This document shows, in pieces, positions 42,801 to 48,848 of a stretch of DNA of 64,000 bases. Location: the NCBI GenBank assembly GCA_030762935.1, contig CM060890.1, positions 66,652,765 to 66,716,764 of the forward strand. Direction: 5' to 3'. The position numbers and the translations under genes were made by a program. A model generated the notes under the pieces. It did no database searches, had not been told where the DNA came from, and saw only the letters and a program-made list of their open reading frames with translations. The first letter of the stretch is position 1. Each line of letters opens with the position of its first letter. Origin of the DNA: Hymenopus coronatus (Eukaryota; Arthropoda; Insecta; Mantodea; Hymenopodidae).

Positions 42801-45800
42801 ATCTTCAATCATTGTAGTTGCAGCTTGATTTTTATTAATTTATTTTTTTTTTTATTTCGGTGTTAAGCTCAAGCATGTGAAGGCTTGACCATTATATATT
42901 TGGCCAAGATTATCACAATCACAAAATTAACATGTTTAATTACATCACATTAAGTCATATTCTAACAAAGTCAAGTGTTTTCTTCTCCACTGACCATCTC
43001 CATTTCCTCTTCATCTTCCATAAAAATTCTCCAAACCTGGGCATCTGTGTACTATAATTCAGAATGTCTCCAATACATTTTTTTTTATACTTTTTTAGCC
43101 CTATTGTTCCTCTACACTGAAAAATGATGTGAATTTCGTCTTCTCTCAAATGATAAGAGTATATACTTGGGAAGACAACCCCTCTCATCCCCTTGAATTT
43201 CCATATACCTAATTGAAACCAAACCATCCCTTCCTTTTTTTAGGGAGGAGGCAAATTGAAATATACTTTTCCTTAACTGGGTCAATGCTTGTTGGAAATG
43301 CCCTCAAAATTATGCCAAATGTGATAGTAGAGTTGATGGGTATTCTGCCTCAGAAATGGAGTATGCAGATGCAGGTTGGCTAGCTTCCCAATAGTAGTTT
43401 CATTGTAGTTTCAATGTAGTAGATCAAGACTCTCCAACTATAAAACAACATAAACCTATGCCTACTTCCTTTTTTGTATCATTGAAGTTCTCATGGAGCC
43501 TTACAGTTGGACTTTAGCACTTGCTATATTCATGAATGGTATGCATAAGTAAGAATTATGTGTGAAAATTTAGTTATGCCATTTGGATATTTATATATAG
43601 GCTAATACTGACATATACTTATAACACATATACATTCACATAAATAAACCATCTTTGATTCTGTCCTTGTTTGTTAGTGACAAAAGTTGGTGCTCTACAA
43701 TCCTACCCCAATGGCAAAAGGAAGCTAAGTGACAGTATACTTCAGATATCTTCAGGATTTTGAATCCATGAATCTAATTGTTTGATCACTCAATGATGTT
43801 AGAGCATTGGTTTGACAACCAATCACTGTGATCTTTACATATCTGTTAGACTATACAAAATACTCATGACTTCTGAGAAAGATAAACATATTCTGTATAT
43901 AAAGAATAATTAAATGTTGAAGTAATTAAATATATATAAATAAAATAAATAAACAATTCATTGGAACAGATACATTAAAGTAAGTCATGAGTGTTTATGA
44001 AATTGCTATTACATATTCAATAAGTGAAAAGGATTAAGTCAAAATTGAGCTGTTTTATTTTATTTAGCATTATGTACTAGTTAAGTAAGACCTTTTTGTT
44101 CAGCGCAAAAAAGAATTAAGTTGGCCTTCTCCTTGTACAAAAAACTGTTGCTACTGGTAAAGCATATGGAGGAGCAAAGCATTAAGTATTGACTTCCTGC
44201 CATTCAGCGCTGAAGTGCATGAGGTTAAAGGTTAACCAATCAGGTGCTGTGTTCTATATTCATGATTTAAAAACAAACCATTCTGTAGTGTACCTTTATC
44301 ATGAGGGTGATTGGAACAAAGGTGCTAATGAGGTGTTCTTTTCTCTAATACTATTAAACATTATGTTTCAGACTCAGTGAAACGTGTTACTTTATTTTTG
44401 TACAGATGTCCGCAACAAAATAAAAATCATACTGTGATAAGAATGTGTATGGGTTTGACTGCAACAGATAGACTTCACTCAATTACCCATAATTTTTCTG
44501 AACGTGGTCATTCATACTTACCATGTGATAGAAATTTGGGTGTGTTCAAAAAGAAAATTATTAGTGACAGAGTGTATACTCCAAAAGAATATGCTGAAAT
44601 TATAGCCAATTGCAGAAAGAAACTGGAAGTTCATATAGTGGAATTTGCTAGATTATAAATTTTGATAAATGGTGGCCGTCCTTCCTCAAGGAAACTGTTG
44701 TGTCCAGGGAAAGTGAAAAACACTCAAGGAATATGAAACAAGTGTTTTCTCCTTCAAATACAGCAATTTCGATGTAACAGCAACAAGATTCAAGAAGTCA
44801 AAGTGTGTTTCTACATTAACTCTCCAATAAAACACACTCTTTTTTCCTAGGCAAACCTTCATTGTTAACAAACCCCACCATACCTTTGGAAAAAGTATAT
44901 TAGGATAAGGTACCCATAAACTTTAAAAAAGTTACAAGACATTGAATAGGTCAAATATGTTTCACATGATGCAATGCATTTTTACAATAACATTTTAAAA
45001 TGGTTAACAAAAGAAAAGGAAGGTGAATCCTTATAAGTCAGCTACTCTAAGTAACTTCATGTTTTGTTACCCTGCTGTACCCCTATGTTGTTGCACTTAA
45101 TAGCATTCTGTTTATTTAATAATTTTGATTTGGCAAACCAATATAAACTAAAGGGGAAAGCTTGTAATTTCAACTGCTGTAAGTAACTTTGTGTTTTGTA
45201 ATTTACTATACATACCCTATGTAACATGTATTTTGCTAATAATGTTTATATTGAATGAGGGTGTTTACAGCCAATAAAACAAGAATGTGATATAAAATTT
45301 AATATCTAATGCATTTATGAAGTATAAAGACCAGCCACAGAGCTGAAAAGCATTAAGTCAATTTGTCAAAATAGTTTTTCAAATGTTTGTGAGGTATTAA
45401 ATTGGTCTTTCTAGCAAGACATACACAGCCTATGGAATTATTCTATAGATTAACATGAACAGTCAAACAATTTACTTGATTTTCTGGACGATATAATATT
45501 TTTCTTCATCTGAAAAGTTGCAAAATCTGAGCGAATGCCTTTCAGCTCTGACCAATTCAAATAAAGGATACAAACAAATAAAATATATTATGACTAAGCC
45601 CTAAGCTGTAATCACTGAACATGTGTGAACAGGTTGTTTTATAAGTCATAGCTGATTGTTAGCATCCATCATTACACCTGTGTTAGTGGACACATGTACC
45701 AGCAGCAAGTTCTTTATTTCTTTGAGTAAAGTTATCACCACCTCTTTCATGCAGCATTAATCCCACTTCTGACACCAGTGTAACAAAAACTCTCTTTTTA

Positions 45801-46909
45801 TTCCAGCAAACAACGCTTTATTTCTTTCACAAACTGATTACAATCAGAATCTGCCTGTCTTTCTTCAGTGCTTTTGTAAAAATTCTCTTTATAATTTCCT
45901 TTCCACATTTGCTGTGGCGATGACACGACAATTACTGCTCAATAGGAATTTCGGTTGAAAACTGAACTTTGGGCAGGGTTTCGTTCCCCTTTTTTGTACC
46001 TGTCGATCATGTGGCAGGTTGTCCTTCATAGTATAGTGGTTACCAGCTAGGCTTTAAAACCCAAGATTGCAGGTTCAAACTTGGCGGAGGATATTGAGTT
46101 TTTTCATATACAAAAATCATTAGCATGGCATACTTTGGAAGGGAAGTGGTGCATGTAGTGTTTATTTGCACATAAAAGAACCCCATACCTTGAAAAAAGA
46201 AGGTTCCTGGGCAAAATTGTGCCATTTTTCATGTCCCAAGTTGTGATTTCATCCTACAGTGCCATTTGTGGGCAGCAATTTGATCCGCTTTATCATGGTG
46301 CATAGCGGTGATCTTGCAAACTAGAAATTCAAATCCGATTACAGAAACATAATAATGATGCCCTACCCCACTTAGCTACAGGAAATTAACTAATGTGGTA
46401 AGAAATTTCCAGAAAGAGTCACATGCGTAACAAACTCGCTCAGGTGTAACAACACCTGGTGTCAATGTTACAGAACCTTCAAACGGCACAGCTTCTATGT
46501 CTAAAGAACTTGCCGCCAACACTCATGTCTACGAACACAGGTGCAACAATGGATGCCAACAATCAGCTATGGCTTACGAAGCAGGCCATTCACACAAGTT
46601 TGGTTATTATGGCTGCAGGGCATAGTCACAATATCTCAGAAGGAAAATAACATCAAATTCATTCAAATTTTCTTTTTAATATAAGTCCCTTTAATTGCCA
46701 AGTTTAGTTATTGGATTTTTGAGAAGGTAATTTTGCATAATATGTTTCTTCCTTTCTTTTTTCACAGACCCTCAGGAACAGAAGATGTTGTGAGAGTTTA
46801 TGCAGAAGCAAACACACAGGAAAATGCAGACAAACTTGCCAATCAAGTGGCAGCTGCTGTATTCGAACTTGCAGGTGGTGTTGGGACAATACCAAAAGTC
46901 CCAGCATGA
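9614..46909 (+). CDS. PGM3: Phosphoacetylglucosamine mutase, 3' half (six exons)
   Basis: The enzyme converts GlcNAc-6-phosphate to GlcNAc-1-phosphate in the cytosolic hexosamine pathway that feeds UDP-GlcNAc, chitin and glycan synthesis. Six + strand exons (9614-9782, 13418-13530, 18977-19125, 27165-27363, 30947-31062, 46768-46909) join in frame to about 295 residues ending at a TGA at 46907-46909. Visible landmarks are [12 protein letters not shown] (metal-binding loop), [38 protein letters not shown] (sugar loop), [20 protein letters not shown] and [15 protein letters not shown] (phosphate loop). These follow the order and spacing of the alpha-phosphohexomutase family, and the length agrees with the C-terminal half of the ~540-residue animal enzyme. 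The half with the TASHNP catalytic serine is missing and is presumably upstream of the window. All intron borders are GT...AG. No in-frame stop or frameshift was seen, so this is probably the working gene. Confidence 0.96.
10568..10744 (+). repeat. Two-unit tandem duplication, period 88
   Basis: Units starting at 10568 and 10656 share tgcaaggaattagatattat, aataattaatgtttgtaa and tatcaaactttggccaat. Differences are few substitutions and a short T-run change. It lies in the first PGM3 intron of the window. Confidence 0.9.
11020..11330 (+). repeat. SINE-3, tRNA-derived
   Basis: The head reads gtctgcctcacattcaatgg then gtgagttcaaatctcgctta, a B-box-like motif, followed by gagtgagttacctggataag. 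The same head occurs inverted at 56625-56800. The cloverleaf is not intact, so this is not a tRNA gene. Confidence 0.7.
11918..12150 (-). repeat. SINE-B subfamily copy
   Basis: On the - strand it runs from a tRNA-like head (gtatagtggataccatgcta, then a ttgcaagttcaaacctggta B-box region) to the conserved body around ccttccaaaggaag. It aligns best with the + copy at 46018-46280; both share aaatcacaacttgg in this orientation. Confidence 0.75.
12400..12570 (+). repeat. Repeat C, direct copy
   Basis: It is collinear with the reverse complement of 8808-8980 and includes cctgggcatcatgcctcaat and a 3' end near atgcatccacttctttcttt. The upstream 12160-12400 does not match the other copy. Confidence 0.65.
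12842..12937 (+). other. Exon-like open segment inside a PGM3 intron
   Basis: After a pyrimidine-rich stretch ending ttcattgtAG, one frame stays open and reads [20 protein letters not shown] and on to SEFHDTE, before a possible donor gagg|GTAACT. It does not belong to PGM3, since the flanking exons join directly. I do not recognise the peptide. It may be a chance open frame, a cryptic exon or a fragment of another gene. Confidence 0.2.
13418..13530 (+). CDS. PGM3: PGM3 exon, [11 protein letters not shown] segment
   Basis: The acceptor is attttAG and the donor GTAAGT. With the one carried base the exon gives exactly 38 codons, [10 protein letters not shown] to YISNVL, and includes the family's VQTAYANG motif. 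It ends in phase 0. Confidence 0.95.
14110..14200 (-). repeat. tRNA-like SINE fragment
   Basis: The - strand contains a tRNA-like head with a degenerate A box and gggttcaaacccagccatg, a good B-box form. There is no intact acceptor stem or CCA, and multiple tRNA-derived families occur in this window, so a SINE fragment is the best call. Confidence 0.45.
14610..16075 (+). mobile_element. Ty3/gypsy-type pol remnant (RT, RNase H, integrase)
   Basis: In order along the + strand: RT start ([15 protein letters not shown], then [10 protein letters not shown]), RT palm text (KTAFSTGLG), RNase H end ([21 protein letters not shown] in degraded form) and integrase core ([24 protein letters not shown]). 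Large internal deletions remove the RT catalytic YxDD region, and stops and frameshifts are frequent. It is a dead copy of an mdg1/412-like lineage, an assignment inferred from the CPEEC-HC motif. Its strand is opposite to the gag and LTR just downstream. Confidence 0.8.
16083..16345 (-). repeat. SINE-B copy
   Basis: It holds the body shared by the family: tgttatttatggacgctctt, gctcagaggcctctctatca, gacatgggaccaatggcttt and cccttccaaaggaagccatg, then a B-box-bearing head. The head is cut off at about 16345. Confidence 0.85.
16640..16842 (-). repeat. SINE-B copy, head truncated
   Basis: It matches other SINE-B bodies (ggcatgaaagatcatttaat, cgtgccataaatttacaaca, ccttccaaaggaagccatgc). The tRNA-like head is missing. 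It sits inside the gag remnant. Confidence 0.8.
17175..17417 (+). repeat. SINE-A copy with 13-bp target-site duplication
   Basis: The head ccgtggctgagtggttagac (A box) and cggggttcgatcccaagcga (B box) mark a tRNA-derived SINE ending in a poly(A) tail. The 13-bp direct repeat aagtaattcattg flanks it at 17162-17174 and 17418-17430. This shows insertion into the gag remnant by target-primed reverse transcription. Confidence 0.95.
17655..18339 (-). mobile_element. Gypsy-type LTR with a nested SINE-B
   Basis: On the - strand the LTR opens TGTGACTA and ends at TTACA/TTATTACA, followed at once by a ctgatgtcaggagtgggat primer-binding region. A second LTR of the same family lies at 45779-46630 (shared tagtcacaatat edge, ggtaagaaatttccaga and the tgacaccagtgtaac edge). 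A truncated SINE-B occupies 18105-18270. Confidence 0.75.
18105..18270 (+). repeat. SINE-B 3' part with 10-bp target-site duplication
   Basis: The 5'-truncated SINE-B runs from ccgtgtcgtagatttacggc to a cattt-repeat tail. It is flanked by the direct repeat caacaatagc at 18095-18104 and 18271-18280, within the LTR. Confidence 0.92.
18977..19125 (+). CDS. PGM3: PGM3 exon with EANGHG sugar-binding loop
   Basis: The exon begins right after attgcAG with [17 protein letters not shown] and includes [13 protein letters not shown], the sugar-recognition loop. The donor is ttaag|GTTGGA, a weaker but acceptable GT site. It leaves two bases (ag) that form an Arg codon with the next exon. Confidence 0.95.
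19512..20880. repeat. Composite repeat element with four irregular internal units
   Basis: It opens with ccgtatttatttgaatataaggccgcc, an edge type seen in several animal DNA transposons, and holds (AT)n at about 19588-19612. At least four related units start near 19720, 19890, 20010 and 20280. Each has a ttac-ctaatttgaattt-like start and most have attgtgagcaggagag, with varying spacers rich in ggtggcag and taacaac. It is probably a non-autonomous DNA element; the outer end is uncertain. Confidence 0.5.
20890..21620 (-). mobile_element. LINE reverse transcriptase palm fragment (decayed)
   Basis: The - strand shows [40 protein letters not shown] and SKA, then a degraded LLIADDQ (catalytic ADD), then [17 protein letters not shown]. 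The lineage is the same as the 3293-4016 fragment. The FxDYSKAFD aspartate is already lost, as FINYSKA. Frames are broken. Confidence 0.75.
21779..21836 (+). repeat. (CA)n microsatellite
   Basis: This is about 28 uninterrupted CA units in a PGM3 intron, likely polymorphic. Confidence 0.98.
21900..22900 (+). mobile_element. LINE fragment, endonuclease end to RT start
   Basis: The + strand frames show [10 protein letters not shown] (tail of the AP endonuclease domain), a charged linker, [17 protein letters not shown] and KKVPKEDGL (the RT entry block, normally KKAPGxDG). Stops are frequent. A different LINE from the 20890-21620 remnant, it is tentatively of the I/R1 type. Confidence 0.6.
23146..23441 (-). 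repeat. SINE-B, near full length
   Basis: On the - strand the head gtaatggttacaatgctaac and the B box caggttcaaacccggcggag lead into the standard body with gaagggaagtaaagctgttg and a tail near gcatttt. It is one of the best-preserved copies here. Confidence 0.9.
23640..23735 (-). mobile_element. Short LINE 3' fragment
   Basis: Its text (tggtatctaat-like start, cagtgaagccattcgctct-like core, cactccagt) matches 40560-40620, the C-terminal end of the RT-RNase H LINE at 40540-42620. Confidence 0.55.
24040..24330 (+). other. Open frame of unknown origin
   Basis: One + frame at 24110-24325 reads [20 protein letters not shown] and on to [18 protein letters not shown]. It is charged and helix-prone. 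No family is recognised. It precedes a LINE endonuclease fragment and might be part of the same element's upstream ORF. Confidence 0.25.
24380..25130 (+). mobile_element. LINE endonuclease-domain fragment
   Basis: The best frame (24804-25079) reads [53 protein letters not shown] and ALG. This is the second half of an exonuclease-endonuclease-phosphatase type domain of a LINE. Upstream, [13 protein letters not shown] fits the domain's first half. The terminal SxHxPV-type block is not visible. Confidence 0.65.
25419..25545 (+). repeat. TG/CA-rich simple sequence
   Basis: A (TG)n run is followed by an imperfect mix of cacaca, catgca and gcacac units. The open frames here are only products of the repeat. 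Confidence 0.9.
25815..25960 (-). repeat. SINE-E-like fragment
   Basis: ggcagagtcaggatgaaaaa followed by aagccaggatttgagccta resembles, inverted, the body and B box of the SINE-E copy at 26043-26175. It is diverged. Confidence 0.45.
26043..26175 (+). repeat. SINE-E copy
   Basis: The head gtagctcggtggttaggaca (A box) and gtggttcaaatcccagctat (B box) precede tgaattttcagtctaactgt, the family body. Related copies are at 2380-2456 and, inverted, at 62780-62945. Confidence 0.75.
26470..26990 (+). mobile_element. mariner-type transposase remnant
   Basis: Mixed frames give, in order, a degraded DExWxxHY region, [13 protein letters not shown] (the HxDNAPxH catalytic block, last part lost), [24 protein letters not shown] (from the SDYxLFxxLK block) and SYFTE near the C-terminus. 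Stops and frameshifts are abundant, so it is inactive. Confidence 0.7.
27165..27363 (+). CDS. PGM3: PGM3 exon, [11 protein letters not shown] to DLPNRQLKV
   Basis: The acceptor is gttactacAG and the donor GTATGT. One carried base plus 66 codons run from DYSSKAEK to LKVMVK. The stretch GDAISDM and the motif [10 protein letters not shown] are typical of the link between domains III and IV in PGM3. Confidence 0.95.
27520..29072 (-). mobile_element. Penelope-like element, RT through GIY-YIG (decayed)
   Basis: Reading down from 29072: [51 protein letters not shown] and YKYVDKMF, where the normal catalytic YVDD has become YVDK. Next come [18 protein letters not shown] and [14 protein letters not shown], then (27900-28120) the GIY-YIG nuclease region with CSDCNKFYI and a TRxxEH-like block. 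At 27527-27600 text shared with 37394-37460 (gcttgaaacatatgtttt, aagtga.atgagtgtcac) marks the element end. Confidence 0.85.
29580..30085 (+). repeat. Degenerate pentanucleotide array (CCTGA/CCTTA)
   Basis: About 500 bases are almost wholly built from 5-base units acctg and acctt (phase CCTGA and CCTTA), with frequent single-base changes. The reverse strand reads TCAGG/TAAGG. Boundaries are sharp near 29583 and 30083. No gene lies inside. Confidence 0.95.
30947..31062 (+). CDS. PGM3: PGM3 exon, start of domain IV
   Basis: The acceptor lies after a strong pyrimidine tract (tttctttcttcctAG). The exon encodes [13 protein letters not shown] to GRSFV plus two bases of the Arg codon that opens the RPSGT loop. 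The donor is GTAGAT. Confidence 0.95.
32128..32258. repeat. Long hairpin: 50-bp inverted repeat
   Basis: Arms 32128-32177 and 32209-32258 are complementary at 47 of 50 positions around a 31-base loop that contains ctttcgaaactag. It lies in the 15.7-kb PGM3 intron and would form a strong stem in pre-mRNA. It is probably a small fold-back element or a Penelope terminal piece. Confidence 0.93.
32940..33187 (+). repeat. SINE-B, full-length type
   Basis: It starts with the tRNA-like head ccgtggtgtaatggttacca and the B box gcaggttgaaatccagcag, then the family body and the end atccataaataacacgccat with a T-rich tail. Confidence 0.88.
33300..36430 (-). mobile_element. Ty3/gypsy-type retrotransposon ruin (gag, protease, RT, RNase H, integrase)
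   Basis: Down the - strand: gag (PPFWPEKPTVWFLR near 36390; [15 protein letters not shown] near 35850), protease trace (downstream of 35700, including [13 protein letters not shown]), RT (35091-34746: [12 protein letters not shown], then a YLNDVLVFF block corresponding to YLDDVLV), RNase H end (34176: [20 protein letters not shown]) and integrase (33572: [22 protein letters not shown]). Frames are broken many times and the RT aspartate is altered. It differs from the 14.6-18.3 kb element. No LTRs were identified with confidence. Confidence 0.85.
36733..37110 (-). mobile_element. mariner-type transposase C-terminal remnant
   Basis: Mixed - strand frames show a [15 protein letters not shown] block (from HxDNAPAH), [19 protein letters not shown] (from PYSPDLAPxDYFLFP) and [19 protein letters not shown]. 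It is a second mariner lineage, distinct from the 26.5-kb remnant, and is frameshifted. Confidence 0.7.
37130..37500 (+). mobile_element. Penelope-like element tail
   Basis: The + frame reads [20 protein letters not shown] then [10 protein letters not shown], the region after the GIY-YIG domain. It is followed by the terminal text gcccttgaaacatatgtctt and agtgagtgtcact, shared with 27527-27600. Confidence 0.75.
37690..38650 (-). mobile_element. LINE reverse transcriptase, Jockey/CR1-like (decayed)
   Basis: The - strand has [60 protein letters not shown] (first catalytic D), [34 protein letters not shown] (ADD intact) and [14 protein letters not shown]. Frame breaks near 38230-38300 and 37980-38030 separate the blocks. 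Both ends are truncated. Confidence 0.85.
38715..39396 (+). mobile_element. Penelope-like element, RT end plus GIY-YIG
   Basis: The + frame opens [16 protein letters not shown] text ([16 protein letters not shown]), then [15 protein letters not shown], then after a break [20 protein letters not shown] and [15 protein letters not shown], which fit the GIY-YIG nuclease (from YIGxTxRxLxxRxxEH). The element is 5'-truncated and frameshifted. Confidence 0.78.
39490..40440 (-). mobile_element. LINE 3' end, Jockey-like (decayed)
   Basis: On the - strand, [39 protein letters not shown] and KK, then [20 protein letters not shown], match the post-RT tail of Jockey-type LINEs. It continues to a presumptive 3' UTR ending near 39490. 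It overlaps in family with 37690-38650 but is a separate piece. Confidence 0.7.
40540..42620 (-). mobile_element. LINE with reverse transcriptase and RNase H (5'-truncated)
   Basis: RT block (42612-42112): [55 protein letters not shown] and [13 protein letters not shown] (ADD intact). Next block (42105-41851): [35 protein letters not shown]. Third block (41791-40856): RNase H with [23 protein letters not shown] (usual SDSKA aspartate changed to G) and [12 protein letters not shown]-terminal [20 protein letters not shown] lies near 40730. A 22-base T run at 41875-41896 (poly-Lys on the coding strand) breaks the frame. It is fairly young but dead. Confidence 0.88.
42955..43227 (-). mobile_element. 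Possible LINE C-terminal zinc-binding tail
   Basis: The frame contains [20 protein letters not shown], resembling the (C)..E..H.L..C tail at the end of many LINE RT proteins. The remainder is not diagnostic. Confidence 0.45.
43228..44169. other. Unassigned stretch
   Basis: AT-rich. No gene, repeat family or simple array is recognised. Confidence 0.4.
44170..45036 (+). pseudogene. DUF7869-like protein gene, C-terminal half (decayed)
   Basis: Blocks in order: [33 protein letters not shown] (from the family's SDxCxGQNKN motif) right after a perfect acceptor-like tttttgtacAG at 44405; [39 protein letters not shown]; a shifted [13 protein letters not shown] block (44655-44700); VPINFKKV; and the C-terminus [18 protein letters not shown] with TAA at 45034-45036. 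The family is large, uncharacterised and often repeated in insects. The name DUF7869 is from memory and needs a search. Several stops and frameshifts make this copy a pseudogene unless it carries unrecognised short introns. Confidence 0.65.
45779..46630 (-). mobile_element. Gypsy-type LTR (solo or truncated) with nested SINE-B
   Basis: On the - strand it opens TGTGACTA and ends TTGTTACA, followed by ctggtgtcagaagtgggatt, a primer-binding-site region. Beyond this only about 60 bases of internal text are recognisable. It is the same LTR family as 17655-18339. The SINE at 46018-46280 lies between text matching tacctgt and gtggtaagaaatttccaga of the other LTR. Confidence 0.75.
46018..46280 (+). 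repeat. SINE-B subfamily copy inside an LTR
   Basis: The head catagtatagtggttaccag and the B-box region gcaggttcaaacttggcgga lead to a body with tactttggaagggaagtgg. It is closest to the inverted copy at 11918-12150. Confidence 0.75.
46768..46909 (+). CDS. PGM3: PGM3 terminal coding exon with phosphate-binding loop
   Basis: The acceptor follows ctttcttttttcacAG. The first base completes the Arg of [15 protein letters not shown], the phosphate-binding loop. The exon ends VGTIPKVPA then TGA. The end of this exon and its 3' flank are repeated in tandem just downstream. Confidence 0.96.
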
Positions 46910-47325
46910 ACACAGTGACATGCGTATTACAATATGAAGGTGAAGGTGTGCTTGGCATTGGTACTATGGATCAGTATTTTAATATGCAAAGGTGGTAAGG
47001 GAAAACAATACTTTGAAGTTATGGAGAATTAAAATGCTGCTGCTATCTCAATGGTAAATGCATTACCAGTTTATGCAGAAGCAAACACACAGGAAATTGA
47101 AGACAAACTTGCCAATCAAGTGGCAGCTGCTATATTCAAACTGTTGGGACAATATCAAAGTCCCAGTATGGACAGTGAGATTCATGCTACACATATGAAG
47201 GTGAAGGTGCTTTTAGCATTGATACTGTGGATAAGTATTTTAATATGCAAAGGTGATAAAGGAAAACAATGCTTTAAAGCTATGGAGAATTAAAATGCTA
47301 CTTTTGTCACAATGGTAAATACATG
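46796..47325 (+). repeat. Tandem duplication of the PGM3 exon end and 3' UTR
   Basis: Copy 1 starts at 46796 (inside the last exon, at [10 protein letters not shown]) and copy 2 at 47069, a period of 273 bases. Copy 2 still reads [25 protein letters not shown] and similar 3' UTR text, including aatatgcaaagg and ggagaattaaaatgct. Copy 2 lacks the [10 protein letters not shown] codons, has lost several bases near the old stop, and stays open in frame to about 47293. It has diverged clearly by substitutions and indels, so the duplication is old. It is probably a non-functional exon fragment in the 3' UTR or just beyond it. Confidence 0.93.
47028..47033 (+). promoter_or_regulatory. PGM3: Possible PGM3 poly(A) signal ATTAAA
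   Basis: This ATTAAA variant hexamer lies 119 bases past the stop codon. The tandem copy has the same hexamer at 47289-47294. No AATAAA was noticed in the first 400 bases of the 3' flank. Which site is used cannot be told from sequence alone. Confidence 0.35.
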
Positions 47326-48359
47326 TAAAGGTAAGCAATCACTGTTTTTAGGAGCATTAATCCATGTTAACAAACAAATGAATTATGTACAAATCACTTT
47401 TTCCTTTCTATCCAGTTTCATTGCATTCTTTGGATCCTGAGTTTCATCTTTCTTGAAATTTATGGGACTCTGTTACCGTTAATTCTTTCAGCATTCTTTC
47501 ATTTTATTTTCTCAAATAACGATGCTTAAAGCACATTTTCAGTCACTTATAATACCTTAATTGCAGAATTTGAGACTTCTATTTTATGATCTTAAGCTTG
47601 ATGCTGCAAGTTCATGTTCAGTTCATCTTCAGATGAAGAATAAGGCTGAAGAATGCCAAAAAGTGTAATATTTCAAGACTTTGACTATAGTATTAAAATT
47701 ATATTTGCTCTATTCTTTCCCTTCATTTATAGACATGAAAATTATTTTATTATGCAAATGTAATTTTATATTTTTCAATTATAAAATACTAAAGAGAATA
47801 TTTTTAACATATATATGGCAACTTTCAAAGCTTATTACTTTTGTTTTATGTCTGCTGACCTACAGCCAGAGCGAATCAACTATGCACCTGACATTAGCGC
47901 TGCCTAATAGTTGTTGTCTCACACCTTTGCCACATTCACTCGCTGTCATTCACGTCCAATGGTTGCACTTGCAAACCACTGAAACTATTAAAATATGACA
48001 CCCATATAATAAAACACTGAAACATACAGTGGTAAAGCATTTAAAACACTTCACATAAACCCTCCAGAGATGCTGTTATATGTATTTTGTCTGCAAATAA
48101 TTGTCTGCTAACCGTGACTAGCAAGCATTTTGTGTTACAAACAGGAATCCGGCTCATATCAAGGAATGTTGTAAACATATCCCAATAAGAGTGACATTAC
48201 ATGTTTACTTGTGAGATCTGTTTATAACACGAATGGAGAAAATAGGTTGAGTCTCCTTCGCAGGTGACTAAGTGATGTGGCTATCAAGTGGCTGTCAAAT
48301 GCATAGTTAACTCTCGCCAATCTTAGTTTAAGAGTAATGAAGTGCTGAACTTTTACTTT
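47326..48359. other. Unassigned flank downstream of PGM3
   Basis: No gene is recognised. The segment at 47860-47995 is less AT-rich than its surroundings but has no family motif. Confidence 0.4.
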
Positions 48360-48790
48360 CTCTAGCTTGTTTATACTAGATAGAGAAGTATTCCATTGCA
48401 CCCAAATATTCAGTACTGAGATTTCACTGAAAATACACGTTTTAGGGTCTCCTGATTTAAAAAAGAAAAAACAAAAAAACAAAAAACAAAAAACACAGTG
48501 ATTTTAGAAAAAGATGCACATGTGTGCACATGCGTGCAAACAGCATAACTCAGAAACGAAAAGTCTGTTAAATTCTATACTTGATATTTAACTTCAGCAG
48601 CTTCCAAGGTTTTCAGAAAATGGCTGTAACAATTTTTATTAAAATACCATATATTTATTATATTTTTATGAAAAATTAAAGCTATATCTTGAATTTTCTG
48701 GGAGCAATCTCTGAAGTGTTCTTCATTCTGGTGGACTTTTGCAATACCAATAAACTGTAAGAGATAGACAAAGTTGCACTGTACAAAAAA
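48360..48790 (-). repeat. Diverged repeat D relative, inverted
   Basis: The reverse complement shows agaccctaaaacgtgtattt-like text, a degraded CA/TG tract (48510-48540), ttctgggagcaatctctgaa and tggtattgcaaaagtccac. These parallel the 3' two thirds of repeat D, read outward to taatttat near 48810. Confidence 0.6.
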
Positions 48791-48821
48791 TTTAGATCTT
48801 GCTAAAACATAATTTATCTCA

Positions 48822-48848
48822 TATATATCTATATATAGATATATATTC
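48822..48848. repeat. AT palindrome
   Basis: This is a self-complementary TATATATCTATATATAGATATA-like stretch that could form a small cruciform. It is probably simple-sequence drift. Confidence 0.6.

Noticed and set aside
47051..47293. Copy 2 of the duplicated PGM3 segment as an alternative last coding exon
   Set aside because: It lacks [10 protein letters not shown] and its frame runs into former 3' UTR. Splicing to it would give an enzyme without the phosphate loop.
48822..48848. AT palindrome as a replication origin or attachment site
   Set aside because: It is a simple TATA-type repeat with no flanking features; nothing supports a function.
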